A DNA stretch of 64,000 bases. It comes from Rhizobium sullae (GTDB lineage: Bacteria; Pseudomonadota; Alphaproteobacteria; Rhizobiales; Rhizobiaceae). The DNA lies in contig NZ_CP104143.1 in the NCBI RefSeq assembly GCF_025200715.1, forward strand, positions 1,798,001 through 1,862,000, given 5' to 3'. Below, piece after piece: positions 58,644 through 64,000 of the stretch; the stretch's first letter is position 1; every line of letters starts with the position of its first letter. Both the position numbers and the translations under genes were made by a program. The notes below the pieces were generated by a model. That model saw nothing but the letters and a program-made list of their open reading frames with translations. It was not told the origin of the DNA and did no database searches.

Positions 58644-58718
58644 GCGCCCTTCGTCTATCGGTTAGGACACCAGATTTTCATTCTGGGAAGAGGGGTTCGA
58701 CTCCCCTAGGGCGTGCCA
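58615..58718 (+). repeat. 104-bp direct repeat, copy 2
   Basis: Identical to 47679-47782, offset by 10936 bases. Confidence 0.95.
58644..58718 (+). tRNA. tRNA-Glu(TTC), copy 2
   Basis: Sequence identical to copy 1 over the whole gene including CCA; anticodon TTC. It bounds the glycan island on the right. Confidence 0.97.
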
Positions 58719-58939
58719 TTTTCCCTTTAGAATTCAGGGCATTTGCTAGACCCGCCGCGCGGTCCTCTCTGGCGTCTGTGCTTCTTTTCCTTGCCCCGCA
58801 AGCCTCGCGTAACGTCCGGGCTTTATGAGCCTTGCAAGCGGTCTGCTTCGGTCCTTCGGAGCGCCGGCCACCGTCCTCGCTGTTGGAAGCGTGCCACGCG
58901 TCAAATGGCTTGAGAGAGGCGTCTGAAGGGGAGAAACAT

Positions 58940-59812
58940 TTGCCGCGCGTGTCGATCTGCATCCCGGCCTACAAGCCTGATTTCTTTGAACTCGCCTTGA
59001 AGAGCGCCATCGCACAAAGCTTCGCTGATACGGAAATCATCGTGTCGGACGATTGCCCAACAGATGCAATCGAGAAAATCTGCGAGAGATACTCGGGCGT
59101 TGTCCACTACAGCCGCAATCCGAATCCTGCCGAATACAAAAACGTCATACGGCTCGCTGGGCTCGCCAACGGCGAGTACATCAAATATCTCTTCGACGAC
59201 GATGTCCTTAATCCTTTCTGCATCCAATACCTGCTCCAGGCGCTCGAGGCGACGCGGGACAGAGGAACGAGACTCGCCTTCTCGCCGCGCTATTTCATCG
59301 ACGAGAAAAACCAGGTGACGAATCTGGGCAACGGGTTGATGGTCGAAAGTTCCCTCAAGGTGATCGAGGGCCGAGATTTCATACGCATCACAGCCGTCAA
59401 ACATCATAATCTGCTTGGCGAGTTCTCGTCGGTGCTGTTGAGAACAGCCGATTGCTTCGATGAAGCCGGCCGTTTCAGTCTATTCAAGGTCGTCGACGGC
59501 ATCATTTCGGGGCCGCTCGATCTTTCGTCCTGGGTTGGGCTCTCCCTTAAGGGAGCGATCGTTGGTCATCCCATGCCCCTCTCCTACTTCCGCCAACACT
59601 CCAATTCGCAATCCAATCCGGCGACCAACCGCTATTTCATCTATTCCATCATCTATTACGAGGAAGTGCTCGAGCTTGCGATCGCGAACGGCTTCCTGCA
59701 GCCCCTCGACCTGCCAATCGCCTATCGCAACCTCATTAATCACTACTCCTACTGGAGAGAATCGTTCCCGGAACTGGACGAACGGATCGCCCGCATCAGC
59801 ACGTTTCTCTGA
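58940..59812 (+). CDS. GT2-family glycosyltransferase
   Basis: 290 residues: VSICIPAYKPDFFELALKSA, IIVSDDCPTDAIEKICER and the DDD-type YLFDDDVLNPFC, a GT-A family 2 donor site. No ATG lies at the family start; TTG at 58940 follows GGGGAGA, so a TTG start is likely, while the longer open frame to 58832 looks non-coding. First gene of the right-hand accessory cluster. Confidence 0.87.
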   Translation: MPRVSICIPAYKPDFFELALKSAIAQSFADTEIIVSDDCPTDAIEKICERYSGVVHYSRNPNPAEYKNVIRLAGLANGEYIKYLFDDDVLNPFCIQYLLQALEATRDRGTRLAFSPRYFIDEKNQVTNLGNGLMVESSLKVIEGRDFIRITAVKHHNLLGEFSSVLLRTADCFDEAGRFSLFKVVDGIISGPLDLSSWVGLSLKGAIVGHPMPLSYFRQHSNSQSNPATNRYFIYSIIYYEEVLELAIANGFLQPLDLPIAYRNLINHYSYWRESFPELDERIARISTFL

Positions 59813-59849
59813 GTCCCAGGTAGGCGCAACCGACATCGCAAAGGACAGA

Positions 59850-60617
59850 ATGACAATGGACGGAATCACAGGATCAGGGATGCAGAAGGTTATTGATAGC
59901 GCTGCGGCACTGAGATCGGCGGTTGCGGCGAAATCGGGCATTCACGAGCTGAAGCTGCGTGCGCTGCTGGAACTCGGCAACGAATTGAAAGTCGCGACGG
60001 AATACACCGCCAATTTGCCCCCGATCGAAATCGGCAGCATCACGCTTGTCGACCAGGTTGTCCTGGTGCTGCTCGCCAAGATCGTGAATCCCCGGAAGAT
60101 CATCGAAATTGGCACTTACAAGGGGTTCACAACCCGGCTGTTCATCGAAAATACGCCGGAAGGCTGCGACGTGGTGTCCATCGATCTGCCCAAAGGCCTG
60201 ACGGCGCATCTCGCCGAGACAGATGAACGCAGCGCCTTGTCGTCTGCCGAGCAGAATGACGATTATCTCCGCAAGCGCCAGGAGATCGACGGGGAAATCT
60301 ATCTTGCATCGATCACCGAGGCGCAAAGAAAACGCCTGACGCTCGTCAAGGAAGACTCAACGAAGATCAATTTCAAGGAAGCCTTCCAGTCAGCCGAGAT
60401 GATCTTCATCGATGGCGGGCATGAGCACCAGATCGTGCGGGCAGACACGGAAAATGCATTCGGCATTGTCAAGAGTGGCGTCATCGTCTGGCATGACTAC
60501 AGTTCCAAGATCCACGGCGACGTCACCGAATACCTGGCGGAATTCTCAAAATCACGGGCAGTCTTCCATGTAGCAAACAGCCTTGTGGCTTTTGCGCTGG
60601 TCAATTTCGAGCTCTGA
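59850..60617 (+). CDS. Class I SAM-dependent methyltransferase
   Basis: 255 residues with the SAM motif IIEIGTYKGFTTRLFIE, acidic loop VVSIDLPKG and MIFIDGGHEHQIVRADTENA followed by VIVWHDYSS, the Methyltransf_24 layout. The ATG at 59850 follows AGGA. Follows the GT2 gene by 37 bases; two bases separate it from the desaturase gene, so an operon is likely. Confidence 0.85.
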   Translation: MTMDGITGSGMQKVIDSAAALRSAVAAKSGIHELKLRALLELGNELKVATEYTANLPPIEIGSITLVDQVVLVLLAKIVNPRKIIEIGTYKGFTTRLFIENTPEGCDVVSIDLPKGLTAHLAETDERSALSSAEQNDDYLRKRQEIDGEIYLASITEAQRKRLTLVKEDSTKINFKEAFQSAEMIFIDGGHEHQIVRADTENAFGIVKSGVIVWHDYSSKIHGDVTEYLAEFSKSRAVFHVANSLVAFALVNFEL

Positions 60618-60619
60618 TC

Positions 60620-61609
60620 ATGAGTGCGAACGAGATCAAGATCGGCAGTCTGCTGACAAAGGACGAGTTCCGGGAGCTCACGGCGTCGGACGACCGGATC
60701 GCCTATACCCATCTCGTGCTCAGGCTCGGCATCCACGCGGGACTGCTCTTCGCGATGGTCCGCGCATGGGAAGGCGGCTATCCGGCGCTTGCTTTCGCAG
60801 CCTTTTATCTGAACGCCGTCCTGTGGCAGTTCGCCGGTTATGCCGGCATCGGCCATGAGCTGTTTCACAAGAAGGTCTTCAGCAGGAAATGGCTGAACAC
60901 TCTGTTCTTCAAGCTGTTTTCCTATGTGACCTGGAACAATCCGAGCTACTTCGAAAAGAGCCATCAGTTCCACCACACTTCCACTTTCCATGAGGATGAC
61001 AGCGAAATCTATCGCGATTTTCCGCTCGATTTATTGGGCGCAGCACGTCTGATCCTGCTTGATTATCAGAGCCTTTGCAGACGAATTGTCTATGCGCTTT
61101 GCAATGCCTTCGGCTACGAGGCCTATTTTGGCAGGGGCATCCGGTTGAAGGCAATGCCCGCCGAACGGGGCGGCGCCCAAACCGACGCAGTCTATATGGT
61201 TTTGCTCAACGTCGTCTGGCTTGGCCTGTTTCTCCTCATGACCCGCTCACCCGCTCTGACGCTCATGCTTTTCATTACGCCGTTCGTCGGACAACTCCCC
61301 AATCGCGTCCTGGCGCTTGCGCAGCACGTTGGTCTTGAGGACCACAAGGACGAAAGCGCGCTTCTCTTTTCAAGAACGGTCAATCTGCCGGCACCGGTTG
61401 CATTCTTCTATGCCAACATGAACTACCACGCCGAGCACCACCTGCTGCCGTCGGTGCCTTACTACAATCTGCCCAAGTTGCACGATATCCTGAACGCCAA
61501 GCTCAAAACGGAGCGTGAGGAAAAGGAATTCAGCTATCTATTCACTCGCGACTTTTGGAGCTCGGTGGGAACATCGGCAAGGCTGGAAGTCGTCGCCGTG
61601 ACGGAATGA
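60620..61609 (+). CDS. Membrane fatty acid desaturase
   Basis: 329 residues, multiple membrane helices. Three histidine boxes are intact: HELFH at 79-83, HQFHH at 115-119 and HAEHH at 270-274, the di-iron ligands. Probably desaturates or hydroxylates an acyl chain, or related lipid. It is unusual to find it among glycosyltransferase and methyltransferase genes, which suggests a lipid-linked product. Confidence 0.9.
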   Translation: MSANEIKIGSLLTKDEFRELTASDDRIAYTHLVLRLGIHAGLLFAMVRAWEGGYPALAFAAFYLNAVLWQFAGYAGIGHELFHKKVFSRKWLNTLFFKLFSYVTWNNPSYFEKSHQFHHTSTFHEDDSEIYRDFPLDLLGAARLILLDYQSLCRRIVYALCNAFGYEAYFGRGIRLKAMPAERGGAQTDAVYMVLLNVVWLGLFLLMTRSPALTLMLFITPFVGQLPNRVLALAQHVGLEDHKDESALLFSRTVNLPAPVAFFYANMNYHAEHHLLPSVPYYNLPKLHDILNAKLKTEREEKEFSYLFTRDFWSSVGTSARLEVVAVTE

Positions 61610-61647
61610 CGGGCTGGAGATTTTATACTCCAGTCCTCCCAACGAGA

Positions 61648-62481
61648 TTATGCCTTGGGCGTCAAGACCATGAAGCGCATGACGTTCGGCCGCCCTTCGG
61701 AGCAAATGAGGTAGCGGTTGTCGTCGGTAAAATCGTTCAATTCCGGAAACTGCGTGAGGTCCCTGACCGCAGGCGCAATGAATTCGACATTGAACAAAGC
61801 TGAAGCCGAAGTGAGGAACCGCGTGTACTTCTCCCAGAAATCCTCGACCCAGTTGTGTATCTCTATGACGATCGTCGCCTCTCTCAGAGCCGCCAAAGAG
61901 CCGTCGTCGAAGATTTCGAATTCCGCACCCTCCGCGTCAACGAGGACGACTACTTTCGTCAGGTCAAGGTGGCTGAGCTTTTCGTAAAACAGCCTGTCTG
62001 CGGCGCCGAATATTTCGATCCTGTTGGAGACGAAATTCGCCTCGGCATTCGATGCAATGGTGCGCTGCCCTTCTTCGCTCAGCTCGAAGCAGATGGCGTT
62101 TTTCACTCGGCCCGATCGAAGCATGCCGATCGCGTAATATCCATCGGCGGCACCGATATCAACGAAGCTCTCGAAGCCGTCGGCTCTCGCCGAAAATAGG
62201 AAATCCAGCACTTCCTTTTCATAGAGGCCTAGCAGCATCGAGCCGAAGTCGCCGCCACCCCACCAGTTGTTCTTCGCCAGCGAAAGCCCCTTCAACGGGC
62301 CATATTTTACAACCCCGCCAAGCAGGTCGTAGATCTCCGACGACACGCGCCTTCTCCGCTGCAGAATCGTTTCCGCGCGCCATTGCTCCCGTATCTCCAC
62401 TGTCGCGCGGGACTGCCTTTCGAACACCCTTTGGAAGAAGATACGCTCGCCTTCGATCAAGTCAGGCAGTTTTTCATTCAT
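61648..62481 (-). CDS. FkbM-family methyltransferase-like protein
   Basis: 277 residues: FVDIGAADGYYAIGML, CFELSEEGQRTIASNAE and VVLVDAEGAEFEIFDDGSL are FkbM motifs. Convergent with the desaturase gene. Start 62481 is preferred because similarity begins there; the frame continues to 62544. Substrate unknown. Confidence 0.82.
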   Translation of the reverse strand: MNEKLPDLIEGERIFFQRVFERQSRATVEIREQWRAETILQRRRRVSSEIYDLLGGVVKYGPLKGLSLAKNNWWGGGDFGSMLLGLYEKEVLDFLFSARADGFESFVDIGAADGYYAIGMLRSGRVKNAICFELSEEGQRTIASNAEANFVSNRIEIFGAADRLFYEKLSHLDLTKVVVLVDAEGAEFEIFDDGSLAALREATIVIEIHNWVEDFWEKYTRFLTSASALFNVEFIAPAVRDLTQFPELNDFTDDNRYLICSEGRPNVMRFMVLTPKA

Positions 62482-62799
62482 CGCGCGGTGTCTCTTTTCG
62501 CAGCTGCAGTCTGCATCTCTAGCCGATGCGGACGTTGGAATCACGCCAAAAGCCTATGAGATGACCATCAGCTTAACAAGGCGACCGGTCTGCTTCCCAC
62601 AAGCAACACGGTGACTTCGGGATGGATTCGGGGGGCCAAACGCTTCCAGTGGCAAGCCTCGGGTAACGCCCGCGTCCTACGACTCTGGGTACCGCGTCCG
62701 GTTGAGTCTTCCTTGTATCGAAAACGGACGGCGGAGAGCTGGCATTTGCGGTTCCAGCAGTTTGATGCGCGACGCCCCGACCGGTCAGGGGCACGTGGA
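62482..62799. other. Divergent intergenic region before the ATP-grasp gene
   Basis: 318 bases with no convincing gene. It contains, at 62653-62672, a 20-base sequence similar (18 of 20) to 58799-58818 upstream of the GT2 gene. Confidence 0.4.
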
Positions 62800-63993
62800 A
62801 TGGATTTGAGAATGACCAAGAAAGCATTGCTCGTCGGCAGTAACTTCAGCGCAGTTCCCCTTCTCTTCGCTTTGAAACGGCGCGGCCTGCATATTTCCGT
62901 TTGCGGAAACCGGCCTGATGAGCCCTGCCATGCGCATGCGGATCAATCGCATTTCATCGACTACAGCGATCCGAACACGCTGCTCGCCGTCGTTGAGAGA
63001 GGCGATTTCGACTTCATCGTGCCGTCGGGCAATGATGTCGCCTACATGTCGACCACTTTCGTTGCCGGAAAACTCGGCTTCCCGCGCTTCGATTCGATGG
63101 AAACCGCGACCATCATTCACACGAAGCAGGCGTTCCGCCGCTTTACCGAGCAATACGATATCCCTGCCCCGCGCTCGGTGCGCCTCCAGGGCGATGCCCC
63201 GATCGAAACCCGGGCGCTGCGTTATCCGCTGCTGGTGAAGCCGAGCGACAGCTTCAGCGGCCGCGGTGTCACGAAGGTTTTCGACCCGACGGAACTTGCC
63301 GCCGCCGTCGCCGATGCCCAGCGAAACTCGCGCTCGGCGGAGATTGTCATCGAGGAATTCATCGAAGGTAGCCTGCACAGCCATTCCGCCTTCATCAAGG
63401 ATCAGGAGATCGTCTTCGACGTCTTCGTCGACGAATATTGCACGGTCTATCCCTACCAGGTCGATTCATCCAACCATCCCTCGCGCCTTGCCGAGACTGT
63501 CCGTTCGAAGACGCGGGCCATCATGGCGCGCGTCGTCAAGCTGCTCGGGCTGCAGGACGGCCTGCTCCACACGCAGTTCCTGTCGAACGGCCACGATGTC
63601 TGGGTCATCGAATGCATGCGACGCTGCCCGGGCGATCTTTTCGGCTCGCTCGTCGATCAGTCTCTCGGCATCGACTATGCCGACCTCGTCATAACACTGC
63701 TACTTGGCGAGGAATTTTCGGTCACGCCACGTTTCGATCCGCCGCTGTTCTTCGGGCGCCACACGATCACCTCGGACACGCCCTCGACGCCGTTTTCCTT
63801 CTCGCACTCCATTCCGTCATCCGATGTCCGCATCGCGCAGGTCAAGACCACCGGCAAGCCGATGAATTCGGCGCCGTTCGACAAGCTCGCCATTCTCTAC
63901 GCGCGCTTCGAGACGCACGACGAGATGCTGAAAGTGGTGCCGGATTTCAAAACGTTCATTTCGCTCCAAACGATGCAAGGAGATCTCGCATGA
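62800..63993 (+). CDS. ATP-grasp domain ligase
   Basis: 397 residues. N-terminal pre-ATP-grasp region ALLVGSNFSAVPLLFALKRR, then the nucleotide-binding YPLLVKPSDSFSGRGVTKV, EIVIEEFIEGSLHS and FLSNGHDVWVIECMRRCPGD with the metal-binding Glu and Asn/Arg pair. Carboxylate-amine ligases of this kind join small acids and amines. Start 62800 follows AGGGG; 62812 is possible. The next gene starts within its stop (ATGA). Confidence 0.87.
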   Translation: MDLRMTKKALLVGSNFSAVPLLFALKRRGLHISVCGNRPDEPCHAHADQSHFIDYSDPNTLLAVVERGDFDFIVPSGNDVAYMSTTFVAGKLGFPRFDSMETATIIHTKQAFRRFTEQYDIPAPRSVRLQGDAPIETRALRYPLLVKPSDSFSGRGVTKVFDPTELAAAVADAQRNSRSAEIVIEEFIEGSLHSHSAFIKDQEIVFDVFVDEYCTVYPYQVDSSNHPSRLAETVRSKTRAIMARVVKLLGLQDGLLHTQFLSNGHDVWVIECMRRCPGDLFGSLVDQSLGIDYADLVITLLLGEEFSVTPRFDPPLFFGRHTITSDTPSTPFSFSHSIPSSDVRIAQVKTTGKPMNSAPFDKLAILYARFETHDEMLKVVPDFKTFISLQTMQGDLA

Positions 63994-64000
63994 CCCGCTC
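63990..64000 (+). CDS. Start of a further gene, cut by the window edge
   Basis: ATG at 63990 overlaps the TGA of the ATP-grasp gene and has AAGGAGA eight bases upstream. Only three codons and two bases are visible, so nothing can be said about the product except that it is probably in the same operon. Confidence 0.6.

Noticed and set aside
47679..58718. Reading the 104-bp tRNA-Glu repeats as proof of integrase-type att sites
   Set aside because: No integrase gene is visible in the island, both tRNA copies are complete and have promoters. Duplication with gene conversion explains it as well.

Overview
This is a chromosomal window from an alphaproteobacterium of the Rhizobium/Agrobacterium group. 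The evidence is the gene order rpsB-tsf-pyrH-frr-uppS-cdsA-rseP-bamA-lpxD-fabZ-lpxA-lpxI-lpxB, the aapJQMP amino-acid importer, an alphaproteobacterial LexA with a GTTC-N7-GTTC type SOS box, EipB, a double cold-shock-domain protein, DUF3126 and an NDUFS4-like complex I subunit. Core genes are GC-rich with short or overlapping junctions; several accessory stretches are visibly richer in A+T.

Layout. 1-1635: kdsA (runs off the left edge) coupled to a VOC protein. 1778-2558: SOS boxes and lexA. 2559-3414: a decayed comEC 3' end and the gltA promoter region; the gltX gene expected here is absent. 3415-4818: gltA and its terminator. 4921-6165: an MFS exporter. 6438-19544: one long minus-strand cluster for translation, isoprenoid carrier, phospholipid, outer-membrane assembly and lipid A. 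19732-25201: a phosphatase, a pentapeptide protein, eipB, a RidA-like protein, GDPD, a FemAB-like acyltransferase and a HIT protein. 25467-32247: clpA/clpS, phasin, DUF3597, DUF3126, cysE, a hydrolase and a zinc-finger protein. 32275-39306: an FAD monooxygenase, metC and aapJQMP. 39424-41596: small genes and a HAD/nucleotidyltransferase pair. 41845-43616: a decayed phage-like element between a degenerate and an intact tRNA-Arg. 43664-47508: housekeeping genes and tRNA-Pro. 47657-58718: accessory glycan island bracketed by two identical tRNA-Glu genes. 58940-64000: a second accessory cluster.

How the genes work together. The minus-strand cluster supplies ribosome components (S2, EF-Ts, RRF), UMP, undecaprenyl diphosphate, CDP-diacylglycerol, the Bam insertase and most lipid A enzymes; kdsA feeds the Kdo core. 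The island makes GDP-L-fucose (gmd, fcl) and carries a GT25, a GT11 alpha-1,2-fucosyltransferase type, a GT10 alpha-1,3/4-fucosyltransferase type, an MsbA-like ABC exporter, a sulfotransferase-like gene and three methyltransferase-type genes. The GT25+GT10+GT11 set matches the enzyme classes used for Lewis-type antigens, so a fucosylated, possibly sulfated and methylated, surface glycan or glycolipid is the most interesting system here. The right-hand cluster (GT2, methyltransferase, fatty acid desaturase, FkbM methyltransferase, ATP-grasp ligase) looks like another surface-molecule or secondary-metabolite locus.

All family assignments rest on motifs read from the translations; no database search was run.
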